9,438 nucleotides of DNA from Desulfobacterales bacterium (GCA_020345785.1 CP070771.1:839367-848804), one strand, 5' to 3'. Counted from the stretch's first letter, positions 1-7,284 are shown. The notes: generated from the letters alone by a model not told the origin. A program made the numbers and translations.

Positions 1-202
1 CGCACTTTGTACATAAAATATGATCGATCTCCTGCGTGACTCTATTCAGTTCCTTTGAGCTCTCAAGGGCCTGGTTGATTTCTTTTTCCAAACTCGCGTA
101 ATACGAAGACGTCGCTTTGGAAAACTCGATTATATCCTCTTTCCCCGGGCAGGTAATCGAAATTCTCCCTTCAGCGCCCTCTAACTCATAAAAAATCTCT
201 TT
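1..202 (-). CDS. Unidentified C-terminal-side coding fragment joined to the broken end of yidC
   Basis: Downstream of the YidC stop, on the same strand but in another frame, an open frame of about 67 codons runs to the window edge without a stop. It reads roughly KEIFYELEGAEGRISITCPG, then EDIIEFSKATSSYYASLEKE, then a charged, probably coiled-coil stretch ending in a CxxC pair (C-T-K-C) at positions 2-13. Composition and codon choice look like real protein. I do not recognise the family, and there is no ATG, GTG or TTG start with a ribosome binding site: the frame simply continues backwards into yidC out of frame. It is probably the interior of another gene brought next to yidC by rearrangement or misassembly, with its true start lost. 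Function unknown; the CxxC could be half of a metal-binding site. Confidence 0.4.
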
Positions 203-1700
203 GCTGCAACAGCATGGTGGCTCCCATGATAATCGTTAGGACCGGGATGCCGTAGGGCGGTTCCATAAACGGAACGGCGAAATCAAATCGAAACAGTCGA
301 TCAGGGGCAGACAGGTCATCAATCCAAAGGAAGAAGGGTGCATGCCGCAGTTCGATGGCCTGATACAGCATCCGATAGAGCGCAAAAAACACCGGAAGTT
401 GAACCACCATGGGAAGACAGCCCCCCAAAGGATTTATCTTATAGGTCCTGTATAGGCTCATGACCTCTTCATTCATCTTTTTCTTGTCGTTTTTGTATTT
501 CTCCCTGATCTCTTTCATCAGTGGCTGGATCTTTTTCATTTCACTCATGGATTTATAGCTTTTGGATCCAAGGGGCCACAAAATAATCTTGATTAAAACC
601 GTTAATATGATGATCGCAATACCGTAATTGGGAATCACACTGTAAAGTTTGTTCATCAACCAAACACAGGGTTTGGCAAGAAAATCAAACCAGCCAAAAT
701 TTAAAGCCTTGCCAAGATCATGACCGGCCTCTCCCAGGACTTTCATGCTCTTGGGGCCGAAAAAAAGTAAATAGTGATAGGAATGCTGCGTGCCGGGCGC
801 AATGCCATCCTCCGGCATCAAAAACAGGGCTTCTATCAAATCTTCGCCCTTTAATGTGAGGCGCATGCTGGATTCGCCGGACCGCTCGGGGATGATACTC
901 ATCATGAAATACCGATCCTGCAGGGCAACCCATTTGACATTTCCCGTATAGGTGTTTTTGTCGGCGATATCTTTAATCTTGATCTCTTCTACCTTTTTGT
1001 CGATCAATACGCTGGGGCCTTCAAATCCATACATCCGCTTATCGTTCGGCACCACGCTATTAAGTGCTACAAACAGCCTGTCCTGAATGGATCGCTCAGA
1101 ACCGTTGTTAACGGCAATATCAAGCCCGATCAAATAGGAGTCCGGTGAAAATTTATATGTCTTTTGTACCACGACACCCTGGCTGGATTTCCAATAGAAC
1201 GCAATCTCTTTGGCAGCATCCCTAATATTGATAGTATCAGCATTAAGGTTTGTTGAAAAAACCGCATTGTCAAGGTCGGGCAGGCTATTTCCGGCGAAGC
1301 CTGTTAAAACAGTCTCCACGGAATCTTTGCGGGGCAGCAATTCTTTTAAGGGGGAATCTTTCTGAATCGTTTCTCTGTATTTTTTCAAAACAAAGCTGGT
1401 AAACCCGGCCCCTTTTTCCGATAGTTTAACGCTGTAATACGGCGTGTCCACGGTAATGGTTCGCGGAATTCTGGCGGGCGTTGAAACCTGTGCTTCAGTG
1501 ATACCTGTTTTCTCAGGTTCGACAACTTTTTGCTCCGTGAGGTATGGCTTCGCTTCTTTTACCGGCTCCTCTTTTACAGTTGGCTGCTCGGCCTTTTTGG
1601 CAGATTTTTGACCGGCCTCTTTATCAACAAAAAAAAGCTGCCACAGTAGAAAGACCAGTACAGACAGGACAATAGCAATTAACAAACGTGCTTGGTCCAT
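186..1700 (-). CDS. yidC: Membrane protein insertase YidC, C-terminally truncated
   Basis: YidC (Oxa1/Alb3 family) inserts inner-membrane proteins alone or with SecYEG. Residues 5-24 form the first membrane helix. A Lys/Glu/Pro-rich linker runs to about residue 75, followed by the periplasmic P1 beta domain (about 80-330). The conserved membrane core starts near residue 340: the helix with ILTVLIKIILWPL, whose K371 sits where the groove arginine lies in E. coli; the cytoplasmic Lys-rich hairpin (about 380-420); NPLGGCLPMVVQLPVFFALY; LRHAPFFLWIDDLS; and a helix ending GATMLLQQ. After LLQQ the family continues with a K-M-(S/T)-P segment and a last helix (GLVLYxxVSN type), but here the frame gives RDFL and a TGA. 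About 50-60 residues are missing, so this product should not work as YidC. The ATG at 1700 has GGAGA about 6 bases upstream. It lies downstream of rpmH-rnpA-yidD on the same strand. Confidence 0.9.
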   Translation of the reverse strand: MDQARLLIAIVLSVLVFLLWQLFFVDKEAGQKSAKKAEQPTVKEEPVKEAKPYLTEQKVVEPEKTGITEAQVSTPARIPRTITVDTPYYSVKLSEKGAGFTSFVLKKYRETIQKDSPLKELLPRKDSVETVLTGFAGNSLPDLDNAVFSTNLNADTINIRDAAKEIAFYWKSSQGVVVQKTYKFSPDSYLIGLDIAVNNGSERSIQDRLFVALNSVVPNDKRMYGFEGPSVLIDKKVEEIKIKDIADKNTYTGNVKWVALQDRYFMMSIIPERSGESSMRLTLKGEDLIEALFLMPEDGIAPGTQHSYHYLLFFGPKSMKVLGEAGHDLGKALNFGWFDFLAKPCVWLMNKLYSVIPNYGIAIIILTVLIKIILWPLGSKSYKSMSEMKKIQPLMKEIREKYKNDKKKMNEEVMSLYRTYKINPLGGCLPMVVQLPVFFALYRMLYQAIELRHAPFFLWIDDLSAPDRLFRFDFAVPFMEPPYGIPVLTIIMGATMLLQQRDFL

Positions 1701-1946
1701 TGTCGTCTCCTAATAAATCGCTATAAACTAAAGTTAATGGTTTTGTCCGCCTCTTGTCGAATTCGAATTTATCCGATTAAACGGGGCATGCTCTCTGTGG
1801 ACTGACCTAAAGGAGGGCTGATAAGAACCGGCATAAATAGGACTCAGTTTTAGAGATCAATTCCTTCACAACGGCATTGACGGGCAATATTACGCTTGGC
1901 TGCACGCCTCGTCCAGGTCTGCCGTATGTTGTTCTCACCGTATTCG

Positions 1947-2177
1947 TTAAGGAACTGGATCAACACCACCAGGATGAAATGGATGGCAGCGCAAAATTCT
2001 TTTAACGCCTAAAAGCAAACCGTTTATCGGGCCATGACGTTGAATCGCCTGGTAGGCATACTCGGAGCAGCTGGGATAGAATCGACACGAGGGCCCCAGA
2101 AGCGGTGAGAGCGTAAATTGGTATACCCTGATAAAACTAACAAATACGATCTGAAAAAATTTTTTAATGATCACCAT
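1947..2177 (-). CDS. yidD: Membrane protein insertion efficiency factor YidD
   Basis: 76-residue YidD (Haemolysin_YidD, DUF37) protein. It is a small inner-membrane-associated factor encoded between rnpA and yidC in most bacteria and helps YidC-dependent insertion. The amphipathic N-terminus ([20 protein letters not shown]) is followed by the hallmark [18 protein letters not shown], with C31 and C37, then [15 protein letters not shown] with C64, and the usual end at D-P-V-P. Length fits the family. I chose the ATG at 2175-2177 because the homologous region begins there; an in-frame ATG at 2258 would add 27 residues read through rnpA in another frame. The gene overlaps the rnpA stop by 14 bases, which suggests translational coupling. 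No strong ribosome binding site is visible. Unusually, 246 bases separate it from yidC. Confidence 0.93.
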   Translation of the reverse strand: MVIIKKFFQIVFVSFIRVYQFTLSPLLGPSCRFYPSCSEYAYQAIQRHGPINGLLLGVKRILRCHPFHPGGVDPVP

Positions 2178-2517
2178 AGCTCGAAATGCGGTCGGCGATT
2201 TCCTGCAGGGATCGGTAAGCCTCTTCAGAGGAAAGATCGGCAGCCCGTCTTTTAGCAATAATGTTGATGTCCCATTTCCCTGATAAATAATGCCGATTTA
2301 ATCGAAAAAATTCGCGTACAAGCCGCTTTATTCTGTTTCTTTTGACCGCTCGTCCAACCTTCTTTGTGACGGTTACCCCTATGCGCGATCTGCCTTTCTG
2401 ACCGGTAGAAAAATAGGCAATGAAATGCTCATTTTGTATCCTCTGACCGAATCTTGACAAGGCGATATACTCGCGCCGCCTTAAAATCCTGTCGGCCTTC
2501 GTAAGGGAGAAACACAA
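2164..2517 (-). CDS. rnpA: Ribonuclease P protein component RnpA
   Basis: 117-residue protein subunit of RNase P, which binds the catalytic RNA and helps it cleave the 5' leader of tRNA precursors. The start [20 protein letters not shown] is typical, and the family's RNR signature is present as [19 protein letters not shown] (about residues 54-72), followed by the [14 protein letters not shown] strand. The start must be the TTG at 2515-2517 or later, because an in-frame TGA lies two codons upstream (2521-2523). A GGAAAG at 2526-2531, 8 bases before the TTG, can serve as ribosome binding site. The gene follows rpmH on the same strand after 130 bases and overlaps yidD. rpmH-rnpA pairing is near universal, which supports the call. 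The rare start and the small reading frame just before it may keep expression low relative to L34. Confidence 0.95.
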   Translation of the reverse strand: MCFSLTKADRILRRREYIALSRFGQRIQNEHFIAYFSTGQKGRSRIGVTVTKKVGRAVKRNRIKRLVREFFRLNRHYLSGKWDINIIAKRRAADLSSEEAYRSLQEIADRISSYGDH

Positions 2518-2647
2518 CGGTCAAGCTTTCCGCATAGCGATTTGAAATTTTTATTCGAGGCGGTTTCAAAACCACTTAAGGATAACGCGATTAATACGCC
2601 GTACGGGAATCAGCCCCTCTTCATCCTCCTTGTTCGAACACGACGTC

Positions 2648-2782
2648 CTAACCGGCCAGACGAACCCTGCCCTTGGCGCGACGCCGGTTGATGATTCTTC
2701 TACCCTGCTTGGTAGACATGCGTTTGAGAAAACCATGGTTTCTGGCCCGTTTGATTCTACTGGGCTGAAAGGTTCGCTTCAT
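2648..2782 (-). CDS. rpmH: Large ribosomal subunit protein bL34
   Basis: 44-residue L34, too small for most gene finders. It starts [20 protein letters not shown] and ends with a strongly basic tail rich in Arg and Lys ([17 protein letters not shown]), the canonical bL34 pattern and exact family length. It is a late-assembling 50S protein bound to 23S rRNA. The ATG at 2780-2782 has AAGGAA about 9 bases upstream. The gene heads the rpmH-rnpA-yidD-yidC series and follows rng after a 365-base interval that carries a promoter and a structured leader, so it can be transcribed on its own as well as by read-through from rng. Confidence 0.96.
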   Translation of the reverse strand: MKRTFQPSRIKRARNHGFLKRMSTKQGRRIINRRRAKGRVRLAG

Positions 2783-2845
2783 TGAAAAAATTCCTTATTC
2801 GTATTAGAGTAATTCCTGACATACAAGCCGTGTGGTTCTTAAAGG

Positions 2846-2929
2846 GCTGTATGTTCAACGATAAAAGGTACAGCGGTCTTCTTACCTTTCCGGCGCCAAG
2901 CCTATAATTCAGGCCACCCCGTTCAGGGG
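2846..2929 (-). other. Predicted structured leader upstream of rpmH
   Basis: The 329 bases between rng and rpmH contain no convincing gene. The rpmH-proximal part holds a GC-rich cluster of short inverted repeats: GCTGTA (2846-2851) with TACAGC (2869-2874); GGCGCC (2892-2897); GCCT (2900-2903) with AGGC (2911-2914); and CCCC (2917-2920) with GGGG (2926-2929). Transcribed from the promoter at 3043-3072, these would sit in the untranslated leader. They could be a regulatory element for ribosomal protein synthesis or an RNA processing site. I do not recognise a known riboswitch, and no U-tract follows a stem, so it is not an intrinsic terminator. Confidence 0.35.
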
Positions 2930-3025
2930 ACGCGCATTGCCCATGTCTGAAGAGAATTTTGCAGAATGTAAGCCTTGACCGTACCCGTCACACGTCAGCT
3001 AATGAGAAAAATGATATCCAAAATC

Positions 3026-3041
3026 GGTGAAATTAATCACA
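3026..3041. promoter_or_regulatory. CRP/FNR-type palindrome at the rpmH promoter
   Basis: On the minus strand the bases read TGTGA-TTAATT-TCACC, nine of ten half-site bases of the classical CRP consensus TGTGA-N6-TCACA. It lies immediately downstream of the TATAAT at 3043-3048, so a bound regulator would cover the transcription start and should repress. The regulator is unknown. Chance occurrence in AT-rich DNA is possible. Confidence 0.35.
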
Positions 3042-3042
3042 A

Positions 3043-3072
3043 ATTATATGGTATGTCAAGGGTAAATGTAAA
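3043..3072 (-). promoter_or_regulatory. Predicted sigma70 promoter for rpmH-rnpA-yidD
   Basis: On the minus strand, TTTACA (3067-3072) is followed after 18 bases by a perfect TATAAT (3043-3048). A second -35-like TTGACA (3054-3059) lies 17 bases before TTAATT (3031-3036), a weaker alternative. Either would start transcription about 240-260 bases before rpmH, giving a long leader. No other good promoter was seen between rng and rpmH. Confidence 0.55.
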
Positions 3073-3111
3073 TACTGCCTGCGGAAAAAATGGATGGATT
3101 GATGTCGCCAT

Positions 3112-4647
3112 TTATTGATCGTGAACTTCAAAGATGTCAAATTGTTCCATGTGAAACTCTGGATTGGGGTAAATAACGATCTGTTTGCCGATGCTCCGCT
3201 CGAGATTGGCGATCAGTAAATTTTCTTGGCCGAGAAAGAGTTCGGCAATCTGCGGATTCACCCGCAGTGTCAGGCGGGTGCCGTCCATATCATGTGCATC
3301 CCGCAGGATTTCGCGATAGATATTATTGCAAATGGATTGTCGGGAGACCAGATACCCTTCTCCTTCGCAGTAAAAGCACGGTTCACAGAGAATCCGCGTC
3401 AGAGGCTCCCGGGTTCGCTTGCGGGTCATCTGGATTAGTCCCATTTCAGACATGGGGAGAACATGGGTTTTGCTTTTATCCTTCTTCAGCGCTTCCCTGA
3501 GTGCATTAAAGATTTTTTCTTGATTGATTTTTTTCTCCATATCGATGAAATCAATAATGATAATGCCCCCAAGATCTCTGAGCCTGATCTGATAGGCAAT
3601 TTCTTTGACCGCTTCCAGGTTGGTTTTTAAAATAGTTTCTTCCAGGTTATGCTTCCCGACATAGCGGCCAGTATTGACGTCAATGGCGACCAAGGCCTCG
3701 GTGTGCTCGATTAAAATGTAACCGCCGGATTTCAGCCAGACCTTTCTTTTCAGAGCACGGGAAATGTCTCCTTCGAGATTGTAGGCATCAAAAACCGGCT
3801 CCGAGCCTTCATATAGCACGACATGGTCTTTCAAGCTGGGCATATAGGTGTCCAGAAAGGATAAAATCGCATGATAGGTGGGTTTTGAGTCGATCACCAC
3901 TTTCTCTACTTCTTGAATTAAAAGATCCCGCACAGCCCGCAGACTGATGGAAAGTTCCTGGTGCAAAAGGGACGGCGCCGCAGCAGTTTCAAATTTTTTC
4001 TGAATGTTCTTCCAAAGATTATTCAAAAATCCCATTTCATAGGCCAGCTTTTCTTCCTGCTCGCCTTCCGCTGCGGTTCTCACAATGTAGCCGTAATTTT
4101 CGGTTCTTAATTTTTGCACCAGTTTTTTTAAGCGTTCCCGCTCGGTTTCATCTTCAATACGCCGTGAAATTCCGATATGATCGGTAGTCGGCATTAAAAC
4201 CAGAAAGCGGCCCGGCATGGATATATAAGAGGAAATGCGGGCGCCTTTGGTTCCCATGGGCGATTTAGCAACCTGAACCAGTATTTCCTGGCTTTCATAA
4301 ATAAGCTCTTCAATGTTAAATTCGCGCTTCTTCGCAAATTCCTGGCTGGATTCATTTTCCAGATCGTCATCCTCCAACTCGGATTCAACGTTGAATAGCC
4401 GCTCATATTCTCTAAAATCATTGTAGTACACATCATCAACGTAAATGAAGGCCGCCTGACTCAACCCGATGTTTACAAAGGCGGCCTGCATGCCTGGCAA
4501 AACCCGCAACACTTTGCCTTTGTAAATATTGCCGGCAATATCGGAGTCATCACCGCGGTCGACGTATAGTTCGGCGATGGTGCCGTCTTCCAGCAAAGCC
4601 ACCCGGGTCTCGTGCTCCGCGACATTGATGATAAGTTGCTTGTACAT
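3112..4647 (-). CDS. rng: Ribonuclease G (RNase E/G family)
   Basis: 511-residue endoribonuclease that cleaves single-stranded AU-rich RNA, matures 16S rRNA 5' ends and degrades mRNA. The length is close to E. coli RNase G (489) and there is no long C-terminal scaffold as in RNase E. In order: an N-terminal S1 RNA-binding domain (about residues 30-120: GNIYKGKVLRVLPGMQAAFV) carrying an acidic insert (EDDDLENESSQEF); a 5'-sensor and RNase H-like region (MPTTDHIGISRRI); catalytic aspartates in AIDVNTGR (D323) and IIIIDFIDM (D366, D369); and the zinc-link cysteines in LCEPCFYC (C421, C424, C427). I chose the ATG at 4645-4647 because MYKQLIIN matches the family start. A TTG at 4665 is in frame, but its six extra residues come from a repeat-like spacer. 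It follows the radical SAM gene by 129 bases on the same strand and probably shares its transcript. Confidence 0.93.
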   Translation of the reverse strand: MYKQLIINVAEHETRVALLEDGTIAELYVDRGDDSDIAGNIYKGKVLRVLPGMQAAFVNIGLSQAAFIYVDDVYYNDFREYERLFNVESELEDDDLENESSQEFAKKREFNIEELIYESQEILVQVAKSPMGTKGARISSYISMPGRFLVLMPTTDHIGISRRIEDETERERLKKLVQKLRTENYGYIVRTAAEGEQEEKLAYEMGFLNNLWKNIQKKFETAAAPSLLHQELSISLRAVRDLLIQEVEKVVIDSKPTYHAILSFLDTYMPSLKDHVVLYEGSEPVFDAYNLEGDISRALKRKVWLKSGGYILIEHTEALVAIDVNTGRYVGKHNLEETILKTNLEAVKEIAYQIRLRDLGGIIIIDFIDMEKKINQEKIFNALREALKKDKSKTHVLPMSEMGLIQMTRKRTREPLTRILCEPCFYCEGEGYLVSRQSICNNIYREILRDAHDMDGTRLTLRVNPQIAELFLGQENLLIANLERSIGKQIVIYPNPEFHMEQFDIFEVHDQ

Positions 4648-4652
4648 TCGCT

Positions 4653-4715
4653 CGCTGCGCTCCAATTGAAAAATGACGATTGCATATTGACGAATTATGG
4701 TAGTCGCTTCGCTCC
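4653..4715 (+). repeat. Short direct-repeat spacer ahead of rng
   Basis: CGCTGCGCTCC (4653-4663) and CGCTTCGCTCC (4705-4715) are the same 11-base word with one mismatch, 52 bases apart. They flank AT-rich sequence with recurring TGACGA and ATTGA words. The style resembles dispersed intergenic repeat debris seen in this group of bacteria, as far as I can recall. One copy lies 5 to 15 bases before the rng ATG and so occupies the place of its ribosome binding site. Confidence 0.4.
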
Positions 4716-4776
4716 GTCACTTGATAATTTAAAATCGATAAATTTCATTCATTAGTCATTTTTCAGTAGTAATTAC

Positions 4777-7284
4777 TCAATTCTTGAGCTTAACTACCCT
4801 GGCCCGTTTAATCTGATCACCTTTAAGATCGAAAATATGGCGCAGGATATATTCGGGTCGAATGGATTTTCCTGGTTCCGATGTCAGCGTCACCTGCAAA
4901 CGCTTTGAATCAATTAAAGCTATATTTTTTACCATATCCTTTAAATTGACCTTTTTCAACTTTCCTTTTCGATTCGAAAGCAAAATGAAAAAGTCATCAC
5001 TATTAGAATAAGAGATTAAGTTTTCCTCATGGAAGTCTCCCTGGTCAAGGGAAACCCGATAGGTTCTCGCTGCGGGTGATTGACATCCAATGGACGATGA
5101 AACAATTTGACTGGAATTTATGGCCAGCCCCTCCGGCAAATGAAGATTAAGCCGATGGGTGACGGTTTCCGGCTCGACTTGGACCGGTAAGCTTATCATA
5201 AAGTGCTCCTGTTCACTTTCAATACCGATCGGCAATGGATCATCAAACGAAATTTTAGGTTTGGGATGATACCCCTGGGTAAATTTAACGGGAATTTTAG
5301 CGCGCTTAAGCGCCCGTAAAAAGATGTTGACCATTTCAAGATGGCCGAAGTATTTCGCCCGGCCGTGTTTGGCATAAGATACACACATCGTCTGGTAAGC
5401 AACGTCATGATCCTTTTCCGAAACGTCGGATGGTACTGTTGCTGCTTCAAAAGTAGGGTATGTTTTGACCTCTATTTTTTCAAAATCGCAGGTGCCGCAC
5501 TGGTGGCATAGTCCCTGCCGACAGTCGACGGTCGATATGTTTTCAAGGGCGTTCTGCCATTCGTGCTTTAAAAAGGATTTACTGACCCGGTTATCAATAT
5601 GATCCCAGGGCAACGGCTCGCTAATATCGCGCATCCGGGCTGAATAAAAATCCGGATCAATATTCTCCTCTTCGAAAGCCGCCTGCCAAAGATCATAGTT
5701 GAATTTATCACTCCAGCCGTCAAACTTGCATCCTTTTTTATAGGCAGTAGTCAGCAGGCGGCTCAATCTTCGATCCCCGCGAGCCCATAGACCCTCCAGC
5801 CGACTGACCCGCGGGTCCTGCCATTTGAATCGGATTCCGGGAATTTTCAGCCGATCGTGAAGCCAGTTGATTTTAGACCTTGATTCGGTCAGCGAGATTT
5901 GGCGCGCCCATTGAAAAGGGGTGTGAGCCTTGGGAATAAAGGTGGCAACACTGACGTTGATCTTGCCCCGTTTCTTGTTGGGGCCTTTTATTTTCGCAAG
6001 CTTTTTCACCAGATCCACCAGGGCATGAAGATCGTCATCCGTCTCGGTGGGAAGACCGATCATAAAATAAAGCTTGATCACCTGCCATCCCAGCCTGAAA
6101 GCGTCTTGTACCGTGCCGATGATTTCATTTTCACTGATATTTTTATTGATGACGTCACGCAGGCGTTGGCTGCCGGCTTCCGGGGCAATCGTAAAGCCGG
6201 TTTTGCGCACCATTTTTATCAGTCGCATCAACTCCGGTGTCAGCGTACCGGCCCGCAGAGAAGGCAGGGAAACCGCAACATTATCCGAGGCAAAGCAAAC
6301 CATCAGCCGCTCCATCAGCGGCGCAATACAGCCATAATCGCCGGTGCTCAATGACAGCAATGATATGTCTTCATAGCCGGTGGCGCCAAGGGAGCCGGCG
6401 GCAAGGGCCATCAGATGTTCGGGCGAACGCTCGCGCACCGGCCGGTAAATCATGCCCGCCTGACAAAAACGACATCCTCTGGTGCAACCTCTGGAGACTT
6501 CCAACCGCAGTCGGTCATGCACGGGCTTGCCGTAGGGAACGATGGGTTTGTCCGGAAAGGGCATCCGGTTCAAGTCATCGACAATGGCGCGTTTGACCTG
6601 TGTATAGTTTGAAAACTGCGGTTTCAGGGTTTGAAAGCCGCGGTCATCAATACTGAACTTAAAAAAAGATGGAATGTAGACGCCTTCAATCTGCGACCAT
6701 CTTTGCAGCAGAGACACTTTGTTGGCCTGCCGCTCTTTTTGCCAGTCCAGCCATTCTGCCGCCATTCGCTTGATAACCCTCTCACCGTCACCCACCACCA
6801 TGGCATCAAACAAATCGGCAATCGGCTCCGGGTTGCAGACACACGGTCCCCCGGCAATAACCACGGGATAAGAATCGTCCCGATCGGCGGCCAAAAACGG
6901 AATTTGGCCCAAATCAAGGATGGTCAGGACATTTGTGTAATTCAACTCGTAAAGAAGACTGAATCCGATGATATCAAAACGGTTGATCGGCGCACAGGAC
7001 TCCAGCGAAAAAAGTGGTTTTCCGGTTTTTCTGAGCGCGGTTTCCATGTCTACGCCGGGAGCAAACACTCTTTCAGCGGCAATGTCGGGATCGTCATTTA
7101 AAATATGGTAAAGAATCTGCATGCCGAAATGGGACGAGCCGATCTCATAAAGATCCGGAAAGGCCAGAGCAAAGCGCAGCTGAACCCGATTGAGATCTTT
7201 CTTAACGGTGTTGATTTCCGAACCCAGATACCGGCTCGGTTTTTCTACAAACGGCAGTATATCGTCGATATTAAGAAGGGACAT
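4777..7284 (-). CDS. Radical SAM protein fused to a DUF2344 domain (TIGR03960/TIGR03936 type)
   Basis: 835-residue two-part protein. The N-terminal half matches the uncharacterised radical SAM family I know as TIGR03960: the MSLLNIDDILPFVEKPSRYL start; a region resembling the B12-binding fold, as in other B12-type radical SAM proteins (about 30-190, with IAGGPCVCNPEPIADLFD); and the radical SAM core (about 255-480). The core has the 4Fe-4S cysteines in SRGCTRGCRFCQAG (C267, C271, C274), and APEAGSQRLR and MIGLPTE follow. A connecting region carries a second cysteine set, C588-x4-C593-x2-C596-x2-C599, probably another metal or Fe-S site. The C-terminal part (about 630-835) is the DUF2344/TIGR03936 domain (KYFGHLEM, RALKRAKIPVKFTQGYHPKP). 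The substrate is unknown. Linkage to rng is recurrent as far as I recall and hints at rRNA or tRNA metabolism; that is inference. The ATG at 7284 fits the family start but has only a weak ribosome binding site. Confidence 0.9.
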   Translation of the reverse strand: MSLLNIDDILPFVEKPSRYLGSEINTVKKDLNRVQLRFALAFPDLYEIGSSHFGMQILYHILNDDPDIAAERVFAPGVDMETALRKTGKPLFSLESCAPINRFDIIGFSLLYELNYTNVLTILDLGQIPFLAADRDDSYPVVIAGGPCVCNPEPIADLFDAMVVGDGERVIKRMAAEWLDWQKERQANKVSLLQRWSQIEGVYIPSFFKFSIDDRGFQTLKPQFSNYTQVKRAIVDDLNRMPFPDKPIVPYGKPVHDRLRLEVSRGCTRGCRFCQAGMIYRPVRERSPEHLMALAAGSLGATGYEDISLLSLSTGDYGCIAPLMERLMVCFASDNVAVSLPSLRAGTLTPELMRLIKMVRKTGFTIAPEAGSQRLRDVINKNISENEIIGTVQDAFRLGWQVIKLYFMIGLPTETDDDLHALVDLVKKLAKIKGPNKKRGKINVSVATFIPKAHTPFQWARQISLTESRSKINWLHDRLKIPGIRFKWQDPRVSRLEGLWARGDRRLSRLLTTAYKKGCKFDGWSDKFNYDLWQAAFEEENIDPDFYSARMRDISEPLPWDHIDNRVSKSFLKHEWQNALENISTVDCRQGLCHQCGTCDFEKIEVKTYPTFEAATVPSDVSEKDHDVAYQTMCVSYAKHGRAKYFGHLEMVNIFLRALKRAKIPVKFTQGYHPKPKISFDDPLPIGIESEQEHFMISLPVQVEPETVTHRLNLHLPEGLAINSSQIVSSSIGCQSPAARTYRVSLDQGDFHEENLISYSNSDDFFILLSNRKGKLKKVNLKDMVKNIALIDSKRLQVTLTSEPGKSIRPEYILRHIFDLKGDQIKRARVVKLKN

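Noticed and set aside
2178..2258. 27-residue N-terminal extension of YidD from an ATG at 2258
   Set aside because: The extension is rnpA sequence read in another frame, and family homology begins at the ATG at 2177.
2783..3111. Chromosome origin next to rpmH
   Set aside because: rpmH often neighbours dnaA and oriC, but I see no clear TTATCCACA-type DnaA boxes, only loose AT-rich matches, and no dnaA.
3040..3111. 24-codon frame starting right after the rng stop (ATG at 3111)
   Set aside because: It has no ribosome binding site, an unremarkable sequence, and overlaps the predicted rpmH promoter.
4776..4788. CTCAA-TTC-TTGAG hairpin at the end of the radical SAM gene
   Set aside because: The stem is only 5 base pairs, lies within the last codons, and lacks a T-run, so it is not a credible terminator.
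5899..7101. Long plus-strand open frames opposite the radical SAM gene (151 and 156 codons)
   Set aside because: They are antisense shadows of a well-conserved gene, with no family features and no ribosome binding sites.
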